Below are positions 31,217 to 38,662 of a DNA stretch of 38,662 nucleotides, in pieces (the stretch's first letter is position 1; each line of letters opens with the position of its first letter). The notes beneath the pieces are model-generated. The model was not told the DNA's origin. It saw only the letters and a program-made list of their open reading frames with translations, and made no database searches. The DNA is from a bacterium Ga0077546 (GTDB lineage: Bacteria > Cyanobacteriota > Vampirovibrionia > Obscuribacterales > Obscuribacteraceae): NCBI GenBank assembly GCA_001464165.1, contig LNEX01000593.1, positions 1-38,662 of the forward strand, written 5' to 3'. The translations under genes were made by a program, and so were the position numbers.

Positions 31217-31672
31217 ATGGAAGCAATTCTGGCTATTCAAGCCGACGTTTCTTTGCGTCAAATCTCCTGGCTTAGCGACCTGCCCTCAATGCTAGCCATC
31301 GAGAAGGCTAGCTTTGCTCATCCCTGGGGTGCTCTCGACTTCCTGCGCTTCGCCGTCAAGCGTGGCAACTCCGGTCGTGCGCGCGTTCTCGATGGCAAGG
31401 TGGTGGGTTACATCCTTTACGTCAAGCAACCGGATCGACTGCACGTGGCTCACGTGGCCGTGAAGCCGGAGTGTCGCAGTCTGGGCCTCGGCCGCGAGAT
31501 GATTCTGTCGCTGGCGGACAGAGCGCGCTGCTATGTGACGTTGCATGTGCGCAAGAGCAATGTCGGCGCGCAGAAGCTCTACCACCGCCTGGGTTTCGAG
31601 GTGGTGCGCGAACTGCCCCATCACTACGGCGATTGCGAAGACGCCTTCTTGATGGGTTATCGCGGCCGCTAG
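31217..31672 (+). CDS. GNAT acetyltransferase, RimI-like
   Basis: 151 residues, start at ATG 31217 after GAGAGGATCTATC. It follows the RimI pattern: an N-terminal SDLPSMLAIEKASFAHPW, the acetyl-CoA loop VAVKPECRSLGLGREM, TLHVRKSNVGAQKLYHRLGF, and a C-terminal YGDCEDAFLMG. RimI acetylates the N-terminal Ala of ribosomal protein S18 and other proteins. The first 15 residues are an extra segment not usual in RimI. Codon style is that of the accessory blocks. It could be a paralogue with a different target, so I give no gene symbol. Confidence 0.85.
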   Translation: MEAILAIQADVSLRQISWLSDLPSMLAIEKASFAHPWGALDFLRFAVKRGNSGRARVLDGKVVGYILYVKQPDRLHVAHVAVKPECRSLGLGREMILSLADRARCYVTLHVRKSNVGAQKLYHRLGFEVVRELPHHYGDCEDAFLMGYRGR

Positions 31673-31767
31673 TAGGGGGTCGATCTTTCTTTGAGCTTTA
31701 CCTGAGTCGGAGTAGTTCACCGTCTCAGTGTTCCATCGTTCCGTTATTTACTTCTCGTGGAGAAATC

Positions 31768-32226
31768 ATGAAAGCCAAACTCGAACTCGCCATTTCCTTT
31801 CTGTCGGGCATGATCAATCAGGCCAGCGTCGTTCTCGAAACGGTCTTGGCCAACCATCTCAAGAGCGTCGGCGAGTGCGCCGACCCGGTTGCCCGTGCTG
31901 AACGATTGCTCGATGGTCTGCGCAAGTACGCTAGTCCCGTGGCGCAAGCACCGCTGGTTCAGCGCCTCGGCGTTCTGGCAGTGCTCAAGGAGCTGCTGGA
32001 GCAGGTCGAAAGTGACCCGGACAAGGAACTCTCCTACGAGTTCTCTGTCGGCCGCCATGGCGACGACTATGTCGAAGGCCGCGACGTCTCGGTGCCCATC
32101 GTCGAGGCCGAACTCACCGGTCGCACCATGGAACTGCTGGGCATTCTGCGCCTGGTGGAGGCTCAAATCGAATGGCCGGAGCGCAGCAACGGTTTCAAGG
32201 CTCGTTTCGTCATCAAGGACCGCTGA
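31768..32226 (+). CDS. Hypothetical protein
   Basis: 152 residues, start at ATG 31768 after GTGGAGAAATC; the longer frame overlaps the acetyltransferase gene. It is helical in the N-terminal 90 residues (LELAISFLSGMINQASVVLE, VARAERLLDGLRKYA). A strand part (YEFSVGRHGDDYVEGRDVSV) and a last helix-strand follow. No family is recognised. It is 25 bases upstream of the next gene, so the pair is one transcript. Confidence 0.7.
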   Translation: MKAKLELAISFLSGMINQASVVLETVLANHLKSVGECADPVARAERLLDGLRKYASPVAQAPLVQRLGVLAVLKELLEQVESDPDKELSYEFSVGRHGDDYVEGRDVSVPIVEAELTGRTMELLGILRLVEAQIEWPERSNGFKARFVIKDR

Positions 32227-32251
32227 AATACTGCGGTGATAAGGAGACATC

Positions 32252-32752
32252 ATGCATAAGATTTTCAACGGTGAACTTTATCAGGTGGCAGATACCGAGA
32301 TGCATCGGCAAGTCCGCCTCTGCTCGGTTTACCAACCATGCACCAGCACCTATCTTGGTGCTGCACTGAACGCTCTGGCCTGCAAGACCCAGGCAAAGGT
32401 GAGCGTCGATGAAGACAAGGTGCTCACTACTTTTTTCACCGCCGAAGCTGCGGCCTACCTGCGCGCCATGCCCAATCTCTACTGGCTCTGGAAGGCAGTG
32501 ACGTTCGCCCTCGTCTGCAGTGCCGAAGATGACACGCATCAGGCAGGGCAAGCAATTGGCCTGAGCAGCGTCAAGCAGGCAGAGCAAAGCATGCGGGCCG
32601 AAGTGAGCTACAAGTTCGACCTCAACAAGACCGTCGAGCAACTGACCGCCGCCCAGCTCTGCTCACGTGCCGCTCACGGCTTGATTCTGGTCAAGGCTGG
32701 CCCCGGTGACAACGACGAGATCGTCGTCAACCCCATCTTCGCCCCGCAGTAA
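32252..32752 (+). CDS. Hypothetical protein, possible distant FNGT-type member
   Basis: 166 residues, start at ATG 32252 after AAGGAGACATC. The opening MHKIFNGELYQVAD resembles the starts of the 18282 and 18932 products, but the rest is more helical and richer in Cys (five). The C-terminus LILVKAGPGDNDEIVVNP echoes the VLKPGHEIEL segment of that family. The relation is a guess. A hairpin (32770-32807) follows. Confidence 0.68.
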   Translation: MHKIFNGELYQVADTEMHRQVRLCSVYQPCTSTYLGAALNALACKTQAKVSVDEDKVLTTFFTAEAAAYLRAMPNLYWLWKAVTFALVCSAEDDTHQAGQAIGLSSVKQAEQSMRAEVSYKFDLNKTVEQLTAAQLCSRAAHGLILVKAGPGDNDEIVVNPIFAPQ

Positions 32753-32769
32753 ACCCTCGGCTCGATAAA

Positions 32770-32807
32770 CAGGAAGGCAGCCTCGTTCAGTCGAGGATGT
32801 CTTCCTG
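32770..32807 (+). terminator. Hairpin after the 32252-32752 gene
   Basis: CAGGAAG/CTTCCTG outer stem and CCTCG/CGAGG inner stem, with small internal loops. No T run, so it is a weak terminator or 3' stabiliser. Confidence 0.5.
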
Positions 32808-32929
32808 CTCTTGTCGATAGGCATCACAATACTTTTAGGACCTTTCTAAAAAAAAGGTGTTTTAATAACTATACACGACAGTAGCATTGATGGTTTTTTT
32901 TACGAGCTGTGTCGCCGCAGTTTTGGTTC

Positions 32930-32955
32930 GCTGGAAGCGAATATTCGCTTCCAGC
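32930..32955. repeat. Perfect 26-bp palindrome
   Basis: GCTGGAAGCGAAT followed directly by its exact complement in the convergent space between a plus gene (ends 32752) and a minus gene (ends 33048). It could be a two-way terminator core, a protein binding site or a recombination site. TTCGCT copies flank it on both sides. Confidence 0.75.
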
Positions 32956-32997
32956 AATTCGCTTATGGCCATTGGTTCCTTAGACGGATACTTCCTA

Positions 32998-33024
32998 CTG
33001 GCACACGCAGTTCGGTGCGTGCCA
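32998..33024 (-). terminator. Hairpin after the 33048-34103 gene
   Basis: CTGGCACACGCA pairs with TGCGTGCCAG with a two-base bulge and a six-base loop, 23 bases downstream of the minus-strand stop. Confidence 0.5.
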
Positions 33025-33047
33025 GCTTGTGGTCAAATCTATCCAAG

Positions 33048-34103
33048 TTAACGATTGATGTATGCCGAGCTGTCGAACTCAAGCTCGGCAAGAACCTTGC
33101 CGGGGTCGCAGGAGCGATAGTTGCTTTCGGTGTATCCAGTCAGCTCACCGAGCCATTTCCAGGCGCCAAGGCAATTGCTGATAGCCTTGAGGCCAGTGAG
33201 AGTGGTGTGATTGCCGACAGCCGAAGCGGCCGCTTCGATGGCTTTCTTCAATTCAGCCACAACACGCACCAGCTCACAGTGTGCAGTTTCATAGAGGGTA
33301 GCTGCAATGAACAGCGCCGCTTCGGCATTGCTCTTCTCTCTGGCGATGGCGGCAATCTTTGCGTCTTCTCCAGCAGCATGCGCTTGCTCCATCCGCTGCG
33401 TGAACTGCGGCAGATTGTTCTTGCTTCGTGCGTCAGTGAAGTTGAATCTCAGTCTTTCACACTTCTCTCGGATCAGCATAGCCGCGTCCACTGCGACTTT
33501 GAGCTCCATTTGCACCGCATTCGGCTCGGCGAACTGCAGCGGGGAGGAGGTGAAGTTGGGCTTACAAAAGACTCCCGAGCCTGCCTTCTTGCTGCTGAAG
33601 ATGGCGAGTACAGCTTCGCGGATGCGATCGCCACTGACGCCACTAACTTTGTCGAACTCAGACAAAATCTCGTCGGGTGCCGAGTAGTCGTTGGTGCGAG
33701 CCAGCTTGAGCATGGCAACTAGTGCCACGATGTTGTTGGCTTTCCCTTGCGATGCAATCTCACTCACCTTGGTCTCGACCTGGTTGGTCAGAGATTGCAG
33801 CCGACGGCGTACTTCGCTGGTGCGCAGAACTGCATTGGCAAACCAGTTGCGATAAGCAAACTGCTCTGTCAGTACATCGTTGCGCTTGTCTGCCGACATG
33901 GGCTCGCTCAAACGTTTGCTGTATTGGCGCTCGTTGACGCCGGCTTTGCTAGAGTAGATATCTTTGAGCGCGTTAGCCTCTTCTTCTTGTGCTTCGAGAA
34001 TTTGGCGAGCGAGATGTTTCAGTTCAGCCTTTTCCTCGATGGCAAGCGTTGAAGCTTCGATGGTAAGCATTGAAGCTTCGATGGCCGAAAGGTTCGGTTT
34101 CAT
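33048..34103 (-). CDS. Long helical hypothetical protein
   Basis: 351 residues, start at ATG 34103 with GGAA about nine bases before. The N-terminus repeats IEAS(M/T)L(T/A) two to three times, encoded by 21-bp DNA repeats. The chain is then mostly helical with coiled-coil character (KHLARQILEAQEEEANALKD, ELVRVVAELKKAIEAAA). A short non-helical region (GSGVFCKPNFTSSPLQFAEP) sits near the centre. No membrane segment and no motif known to me. It might be a structural or partner-binding protein. Confidence 0.72.
   Translation of the reverse strand: MKPNLSAIEASMLTIEASTLAIEEKAELKHLARQILEAQEEEANALKDIYSSKAGVNERQYSKRLSEPMSADKRNDVLTEQFAYRNWFANAVLRTSEVRRRLQSLTNQVETKVSEIASQGKANNIVALVAMLKLARTNDYSAPDEILSEFDKVSGVSGDRIREAVLAIFSSKKAGSGVFCKPNFTSSPLQFAEPNAVQMELKVAVDAAMLIREKCERLRFNFTDARSKNNLPQFTQRMEQAHAAGEDAKIAAIAREKSNAEAALFIAATLYETAHCELVRVVAELKKAIEAAASAVGNHTTLTGLKAISNCLGAWKWLGELTGYTESNYRSCDPGKVLAELEFDSSAYINR
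34036..34093 (-). repeat. 21-bp tandem repeats at the start of the helical protein gene
   Basis: Two near-identical 21-bp units and a partial third (TCGATGG-x-AAGC..) encode repeated IEAS segments. They may vary in copy number between strains. Confidence 0.65.
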
Positions 34104-34334
34104 TTTGTTGTTTCCAATCTGCCTGAGAGGGTTAAAGAACACGCGTGTTTACTCAGGCGCTTCGCGTGCTCTGCTTAAGGCTTTCTGGCTCATATTTACT
34201 CGTTAGACGGGCGAGCGAATATGCCGGGTGAAAGCCTAGTTCTTCATTTCTTTTGGTTGGACGCACCAGTGATTTGGAGCGTCTGTCTCTATCGGAGATC
34301 AACGAGTATTGGCAACGCTGCTCTCCAATCGTGA

Positions 34335-35096
34335 TTAGTAAATCCGCATGGCCGGCATAGGCTGGCCAGCGAAATGATAGGAGCCAACCCATGCGCTGTT
34401 CATACGCCAACCGGCATGACCGATTGTTCTGACCTGAGTCAGCACCACATCGGGCAAGTTGCCGGTGATATCGTTGGCTGCTGGCGTGCCGCAGAGATTG
34501 AGCCAGTGCAGGCTGCCAGTGTTCGCCTCGGGGCTGATTCGAAACTCCGGCCAGTCGCTATGCAACTGAGCTAGCTGCGATGAGCAGCGAGCGTCGAACT
34601 GTTGCAGACCGCTGGGGAGTTTTGGCAATGCGGTCAAGGCCGTGCCCACGACGTACAGCTCCTTTAGCGATGTCGGCAAAGATTCTGGCAGCTGAGCAAG
34701 AGCCTCGCAGCCCCAGAAATCGAGCACCTCAATGGAATCGGGAAGAGCCGTAATGCCTTTGAGATTGCGACAATTCCTTGCCGAGAGCGTCTTCAAGCCC
34801 GACGGCAGCAGAGCAGGAAGGCTGGCAATATCAGTACCGCTGACGTCCAGTTCCTCGAGTTCGGTCGGCAGGTTGGCCAGAACCCGTTGAACGTTTGGTC
34901 CACCTGTGAGCCAGTCGAACAGGCCCTTTTTGCGCCAATATGGATCAAGGCAGATATAGCGGCGCGTGTTTCGGCGTCGCTTTTTCATCCATGCGGGCAT
35001 TTTGGTGAGATCCAGGATACGCATGGTCAGGATCATTGTCGCGATCGACAGAAGCGCGAGAACGAAGACGTACACTGGAGTTATGATTCCGTTCAT
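34335..35096 (-). CDS. Membrane-anchored leucine-rich-repeat protein
   Basis: 253 residues, start at ATG 35096. One N-terminal membrane helix (about residues 8-28), a very basic juxtamembrane stretch (WMKKRRRNTRRY), then about five bacterial-type repeats of LPxxLxxLxVxxT/C (residues 76-180: LPTELEELDVSGTDIASLP, LPSGLKTLSA, LPDSIEVLDFWGC). The LPx spacing is like the LRRs of IpaH/SspH and similar bacterial proteins, without their ubiquitin-ligase domain. The repeat face usually binds proteins. Basic residues after the helix place the LRRs in the cytoplasm. The last 70 residues do not repeat. Confidence 0.85.
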   Translation of the reverse strand: MNGIITPVYVFVLALLSIATMILTMRILDLTKMPAWMKKRRRNTRRYICLDPYWRKKGLFDWLTGGPNVQRVLANLPTELEELDVSGTDIASLPALLPSGLKTLSARNCRNLKGITALPDSIEVLDFWGCEALAQLPESLPTSLKELYVVGTALTALPKLPSGLQQFDARCSSQLAQLHSDWPEFRISPEANTGSLHWLNLCGTPAANDITGNLPDVVLTQVRTIGHAGWRMNSAWVGSYHFAGQPMPAMRIY

Positions 35097-35126
35097 TGTT
35101 TTGACTTTCTATTGCCAGTTGGATTG

Positions 35127-35148
35127 GACGCACCATGAGTGGTGCGTC
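35127..35148 (-). terminator. Hairpin between the CPBP and LRR genes
   Basis: GACGCACC and GGTGCGTC pair perfectly over six bases. A related but imperfect copy (TTGGACGCACCA..GGAGCGTC) lies near 34257-34282 downstream of the LRR gene, so the element occurs twice. Confidence 0.5.
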
Positions 35149-35205
35149 GGTTTTGCTAGCGGAGATGTGCCGGTGCTTCCTTCTTCAAGGGTGCCGTGCT
35201 CGCAG

Positions 35206-35925
35206 TCAGTAGCGAGAACGCTCATGAGCGCGGTCGATGTATTCGATGGCGAAGATGCAGAGATCGTAAATCAGGTGCACGGCGATGGCTGCCACCAGTC
35301 CGTAGGTGAACAGCAGGTAGAACATATACATGCCGATGAACCATGAATTGACGAGTCCCAACAGGCCCTGATATTTGTGGCCATCTCTGAACTGCGAGTT
35401 CGCCATCAGCAGAGCCGCAGCAATAAACCAGGTGTCACTGCCGCTCAGTTGCCCATGCAAAAGACCGAAGGTGAAGAAGTCGGCGATGGGCGAGAGGATG
35501 AAACTGTAGAGCAGCCAGACAAGTCCGTGATCGAAGAGGAATCCGCCGAGAATGTAGTCTCCCAGTTTGGCCATGGCTATGCACCACATGAAGACAAGCC
35601 AGCGAAATACAATTTCTTCCAGGATGCCCGCCCGCAGACTGATCCAGATTCCTGCTGCCTGGTGTCGTTCTGCGGCTGCCATCAGGAAAGTCATGCCAAC
35701 GGCCCAAACGAGAATAGGCCAGGAAGCGAACAGCCAGTCACCGACTGAGCCGGTGGTGTGCCACAGCTCCCAGAAGCTGAAAGGTATGGCGTGAGGAAAG
35801 ATTAGTTTTACCAGAGCTACCAACATCGAGAGGTATAGAGCTTGCTTGAGCCATGCAGCCCAGTCGGCCTCGACTTTGACTTGCTTTGAGCGGGCAGTGA
35901 GAAGCAGTGAGAGATGTTTGTTCAT
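35206..35925 (-). CDS. CPBP intramembrane protease (CAAX-protease family)
   Basis: 239 residues from ATG 35925; the ATG at 35943 has a poorer context. All three family motifs are present inside membrane helices: EExxxR (Glu103, Glu104, Arg108), FxxxH (Phe153, His157) and HxxxD (His217, Asp221). About six spans. The family (Abi/CAAX) includes Rce1-type proteases, bacteriocin-immunity proteins and proteins of unknown substrate. The downstream neighbour is the LRR membrane protein and the upstream one is an unknown protein, so the substrate cannot be inferred. Confidence 0.9.
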   Translation of the reverse strand: MNKHLSLLLTARSKQVKVEADWAAWLKQALYLSMLVALVKLIFPHAIPFSFWELWHTTGSVGDWLFASWPILVWAVGMTFLMAAAERHQAAGIWISLRAGILEEIVFRWLVFMWCIAMAKLGDYILGGFLFDHGLVWLLYSFILSPIADFFTFGLLHGQLSGSDTWFIAAALLMANSQFRDGHKYQGLLGLVNSWFIGMYMFYLLFTYGLVAAIAVHLIYDLCIFAIEYIDRAHERSRY

Positions 35926-36075
35926 TGAATTTCTCGAGCTCATTGAGTACCAGAACCAACCATTTGGCGCTGGCCGATTTCCCGAGCGACTGATCGCACG
36001 AGCAAATTTTCGAGTGGTCTTCTTTTCGATGACAGTGATAGCGATATAGCGCTGACCGAGAGCTAGACCAGCGCT

Positions 36076-36420
36076 CTAGTAGATCGTGAGGTTCATGGTA
36101 TACAGATCGGCCTGAGCTGCGTTGCCGTCGTCGTCACCGTCTTGTTCGCGCTGTTGCTTCCAGATCACCATCTGGATGCCGTTTTCAAAGCAAAACTTTT
36201 GCACAGCCAGGCTGGCGTGGCTGCAGGGCATGAACCAGCCAAGTTCACCTCCGCTGAACTTTACTTCCGAACTTTCGAGGGTCATGACCGGAGTCCAGAG
36301 AGCGCCCTTGAGAGTCGGCATCAATTCCTGGATTTTTGCGATGGTCTCTGACACTCTCTGGATTTCGGCTGCCGAGGCAGTCGAAGTCGAGGCGATGGTC
36401 GGATTGTTCGTGACAGACAT
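36076..36420 (-). CDS. Hypothetical protein
   Basis: 114 residues, start at ATG 36420 after AAGGAGACCACA. A Ser/Thr/Ala-rich start, a helix (EIQRVSETIAKIQELM), strands (TPVMTLESSEVKFSGGE), a FMPCSHASLAVQKFC stretch and an acidic DGDDDGN loop. No family is recognised. An AGCGCTG/CAGCGCT dyad (36048-36075) directly follows the stop. Confidence 0.7.
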   Translation of the reverse strand: MSVTNNPTIASTSTASAAEIQRVSETIAKIQELMPTLKGALWTPVMTLESSEVKFSGGELGWFMPCSHASLAVQKFCFENGIQMVIWKQQREQDGDDDGNAAQADLYTMNLTIY

Positions 36421-36667
36421 TGTGGTCTCCTTGATTAAGATGTGGTTATGGCTGTCTAGTTGACTAGTGCAGCTCGTACAGCTAGTTCATTGGACGTTGC
36501 GGTAGACATGTGACTGAGCACATGAGTAAGGCTTTTGTTAGGTTTTCTTTTGCTGACTGGTGAGTGCTTTCCTTTCTTTTTTTTGAATAATGTGTGACGT
36601 CTTAAAGCTTTCATTTCCCGCCTTATGTAGTCAAGAGGACGGGCTGCTTCTTCAATATTTTTTAGTA

Positions 36668-36733
36668 ATGAAAAAGTTAGCAAAGCTCGCACTAGGAGCC
36701 GCTTTGAGCGCGTTAAAACGCGACAAGCAGTGA
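36668..36733 (+). CDS. Possible 21-residue peptide overlapping a terminator
   Basis: ATG 36668 to TGA 36731-36733 encodes MKKLAKLALGAALSALKRDKQ, a basic amphipathic peptide. The stop codon is inside the first arm of a rho-independent terminator (36728-36753). No clear ribosome binding site precedes it. It could be a leader peptide, an antimicrobial-like peptide or chance. The terminator shows that something is transcribed on this strand here. Confidence 0.3.
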   Translation: MKKLAKLALGAALSALKRDKQ

Positions 36734-36759
36734 TACCGATTGTGGTATCACTGTCTTTT
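36728..36759 (+). terminator. Rho-independent terminator
   Basis: A perfect 10-bp stem CAGTGATACC/GGTATCACTG with loop GATTGT, then TCTTTTTG. It works on the plus strand, where no ordinary gene lies upstream. A CGCGTT-AA-AACGCG dyad precedes it. Confidence 0.8.
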
Positions 36760-36947
36760 TGTTCGGCGATGAAGATTCGTTAGTTTTACGCTGCTCTAAT
36801 ATTGGTTTGCGTAGCTAGCGAATTGTTGTCTTTTGACCCTACTGTGCTTTGAGCGAGTCAGAGCCAAGCTTTTCGCGGGGGTAAAAGCTCAACGGCGAGA
36901 TTACTAGAAAGTTGGGACCAATCTGTGACCATGAAAAATTATTGAAG

Positions 36948-37625
36948 CTAACGCACCACATCAATGCAATAACCTAAGCCCTTAATGGTGCGAATGCATG
37001 ATACTTCACGATCACCATCAATTTTTTTGCGCAGACGGGTGATGCGCTGACGAACAGCTTCTTCTGAGGCATCTTCGTTTGCTTTGAAGATTCTTTCCAT
37101 CAATTCGTTATAGCTAAAGACTTTGCCACGATTACGCAGAAACAGCTCTAACAGCGCATATTCATTAGCTGCTAAGGCCGTCGGCTTGTCATCAATGGTG
37201 ACGACACGAGTACGCAAATCAAGTTTGACGTTTTTTACAGTCAAGACAGTCTCAGCCATTTGACTAGGACGCCGCAGAAGGGCGTTGACCCGAGCGAGCA
37301 ACTCTTTGAAAGAAAATGGTTTGGATAAGTAATCGTCAGCGCCCATGTCGAGGGCCTCCAATCTACTGTCGATATCTTTTTTTCCGGTGAGAAAAATTAT
37401 TAGAGCTTGGCCCCCTTTTTGCCGATACTCTTGACAGATTTGCAGGCCAGATAAAACAGGCAAGCCCCAGTCTAATATGACCAAGTCGTACTCGTTAGTT
37501 AAGAGCCTCTCTAGGCCGACGCTTCCTGTTGTCACGCATTCAACCGCGTGGTTGAAGCTTGAGAACCCGTCTGCAAGGATTTCTAACAGTTGCTCGTCAT
37601 CTTCAACAATTAGTATTCGTGACAT
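36948..37625 (-). CDS. OmpR/PhoB-type response regulator
   Basis: 225 residues, start at ATG 37625. Receiver domain (residues 1-120) with Asp9/Asp10, phosphoacceptor Asp52 (VILDWGLP), Thr80 and Lys102 (LSKPF). The C-terminal winged helix (about 128-225) has the recognition helix AVRQRITRLRKKI and the wing IRTIKGLGYCI. It is a two-component transcription factor; no histidine kinase is in the window. It is divergent from the P-type ATPase gene with 174 bases between starts, so it may act on that promoter. T/A-ending codons match the ATPase and fumarase genes. Confidence 0.95.
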   Translation of the reverse strand: MSRILIVEDDEQLLEILADGFSSFNHAVECVTTGSVGLERLLTNEYDLVILDWGLPVLSGLQICQEYRQKGGQALIIFLTGKKDIDSRLEALDMGADDYLSKPFSFKELLARVNALLRRPSQMAETVLTVKNVKLDLRTRVVTIDDKPTALAANEYALLELFLRNRGKVFSYNELMERIFKANEDASEEAVRQRITRLRKKIDGDREVSCIRTIKGLGYCIDVVR

Positions 37626-37737
37626 AAAATCACCAACTTTGAAAAATCAGAAAAATAGTAATCATATTAAGGTATGCCCCGAATGGGAAAAGTTAATAGT
37701 GGAACTTCTTCGCTCATTTCTGGTCGTCTCTGGTAAA

Positions 37738-37768
37738 TTGATTGCCGGGTTTGCAACCCTGTTATATT
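37738..37768 (+). promoter_or_regulatory. MerR-type promoter candidate for the P-type ATPase
   Basis: TTGATT (-35), a 19-base spacer, then TATATT (-10). The dyad GGGTT-TGC-AACCC (37747-37759) is centred in the spacer. Overlong spacers with a central dyad are the hallmark of promoters activated by MerR-family metal sensors (ZntR, CueR). No merR gene is in the window. The start codon is 31 bases downstream. Confidence 0.45.
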
Positions 37769-37799
37769 CAGTATTGGCTGATTCAGGAAACCTTTTTTT

Positions 37800-38662
37800 A
37801 TGTCGCCTCAAGTAAATGCGAAAGATTTGACAGGACCGTGGTACGGGCTGGCCAACTTATGGCGCCAAAAAAGCAGACTGATAGCTGTCTTTTCTCTGTT
37901 GGCAATTTTGTTGCATTTAGTTTTGAAATTTGCATCGCAGGCTGATGAGAAGGCTTTTGATCTACCTTTGCTCTGCTTGTTTGTGGTAGGAGGCTTGCCG
38001 CTACTATACGATCTTACGCTCAAGCTATTGAAGAAAGAGTTTGGTGCCGATTTATTAGGCGGTATCTCAATAGTTACCTCGATTGTCCTGCACGAGTATT
38101 TAGCTGGTTCAATTATTGTCTTGATGCTATCTGGTGGTGAGGCCTTAGAGAGTTACGCTCTCAAGAGCGCTTCATCAGTGCTTGCCGCCTTAGCCAAACG
38201 TATGCCTTCTGTGGCACACCGCAAACGTGAAAGTGAAATATTAGACGTACCGCTGCAAGACGTTGCTATCGGCGACACTTTGGTGCTTTATCCTCATGAC
38301 ATTTGTCCGGCTGACGGTGTGGTTATCGATGGCCGTGGCGGCATGGATGAGTCTTATTTGACTGGCGAGCCTTTTCAGGTGACGAAAACTAGCGGTTCAA
38401 CAGTTATCTCAGGAGCTGTTAACGGAGAAGCTGTGCTCACTATACGCACCACTAAGTTAGTGGCTGATTCTCGCTACGCTAAGATTATGGAAGTGATGCG
38501 CGAGTCAGAAGCGAAGCAACCACAGTTGCAACGCTTAGGTGATAAGCTCGGCGCCATTTATACTCCGGTAGCGCTGGTAGTGGCAGTTCTCGCCTGGGCT
38601 CTAAGCGGAGAGGCCGTTCGCTTTCTTGCTGTATTGGTGATAGCTACTCCGTGCCCACTGAT
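37800..38662 (+). CDS. Heavy-metal P-type ATPase, 5' part
   Basis: First 287 codons, open at the window end. Start ATG 37800, with AGGAAA 11 bases before and a T run between. There is no N-terminal metal-binding (HMA) domain. Visible parts: membrane helices at about residues 25-45, 52-70 and 80-115; actuator domain with DESYLTGEP; then two helices leading to IATPCPL, the CPC metal-site motif of P1B ATPases. This family pumps Cu, Zn, Cd, Pb or Co out of the cell; a lone CPC does not settle the metal. The DKTG phosphorylation site lies beyond the window. Confidence 0.92.
   Translation, partial: MSPQVNAKDLTGPWYGLANLWRQKSRLIAVFSLLAILLHLVLKFASQADEKAFDLPLLCLFVVGGLPLLYDLTLKLLKKEFGADLLGGISIVTSIVLHEYLAGSIIVLMLSGGEALESYALKSASSVLAALAKRMPSVAHRKRESEILDVPLQDVAIGDTLVLYPHDICPADGVVIDGRGGMDESYLTGEPFQVTKTSGSTVISGAVNGEAVLTIRTTKLVADSRYAKIMEVMRESEAKQPQLQRLGDKLGAIYTPVALVVAVLAWALSGEAVRFLAVLVIATPCPL

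Larger units (their letters stand above)
36421..36947. other. Intergenic region with a terminator lacking a known gene
   Basis: About 530 bases between two minus-strand genes. It holds the plus-strand terminator at 36728-36759, the possible 21-residue peptide and several small dyads (CTAGTTGACTAG near 36456, CGCGTT/AACGCG at 36710). A minus frame at 36456-36692 has a GTG start without a ribosome binding site and a Lys/Arg-rich translation; I do not accept it. Confidence 0.5.

Noticed and set aside
34153..34410. 85-residue minus frame overlapping the LRR gene end
   Set aside because: Overlaps the LRR coding end in another frame and a hairpin; no ribosome binding site.
36456..36692. 78-residue minus frame with Lys/Arg-rich sequence
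   Set aside because: GTG start without ribosome binding site, and it runs through AT-rich sequence without codon bias.

Overview
The window is bacterial: nearly every gene starts 5-12 bases after a clear Shine-Dalgarno sequence, and there are rho-independent terminators and no introns. The species cannot be fixed from the recognisable genes. A relative of the Vampirovibrionia/Obscuribacterales group is only an impression. No capsid, portal, terminase, integrase, transposase, replication or partition gene was recognised, so the accessory stretches cannot be called prophage or plasmid.

Layout. 1-1130 has no convincing gene but holds two inverted clusters of TTGGC boxes and the terminator of the next block. 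1131-14881 is a block of 23 mostly small minus-strand genes. They have C/G-ending codons, their own ribosome binding sites and RNA hairpins in many gaps. Recognisable members are a patatin-like lipase, a Cas4/AddB-like PD-(D/E)XK nuclease with four cysteines, a standalone RapZ C-terminal domain, an S1/OB-like protein, a beta-helix-like protein, and three tandem paralogues built from a TGW-x-DA repeat. The rest are unknown. A promoter candidate lies at 15123-15151 and a strong terminator at 1027-1103. 14882-16006 is an AT-rich divergent control region. 16007-20865 is a plus-strand block of small unknown genes plus an M50-like membrane protease, ending in a terminator.

21174-24942 holds two genes with a different, T/A-ending codon style: a membrane spermidine-synthase-like protein split by a one-base frameshift, and a class I fumarase. 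25420-32752 returns to C/G-rich codons: a two-HKD phospholipase-D-like protein, a peptidyl-tRNA hydrolase, an N-acetylmuramoyl-L-alanine amidase, small membrane proteins, a RimI-like acetyltransferase and unknown proteins. 33048-36420 is minus strand: a helical protein, a membrane-anchored leucine-rich-repeat protein, a CPBP protease and an unknown protein. 36948-38662 returns to T/A-ending codons: an OmpR-type response regulator divergent from a metal P-type ATPase that runs off the window. The ATPase promoter resembles a MerR-type promoter.

Inference. The window looks like host backbone genes (fumarase, synthase, regulator, ATPase) interleaved with a large set of small genes that share codon style, strong ribosome binding sites and intercistronic RNA hairpins. 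Several touch RNA or translation (Pth, RimI, RapZ-C, S1-like) and several are hydrolases (patatin, PLD, nuclease, amidase). The best candidates for something undescribed are the TGW-repeat trio with its duplicated, covarying RNA element, the hairpin-rich operon, and a hidden 57-residue gene at 16536-16709.
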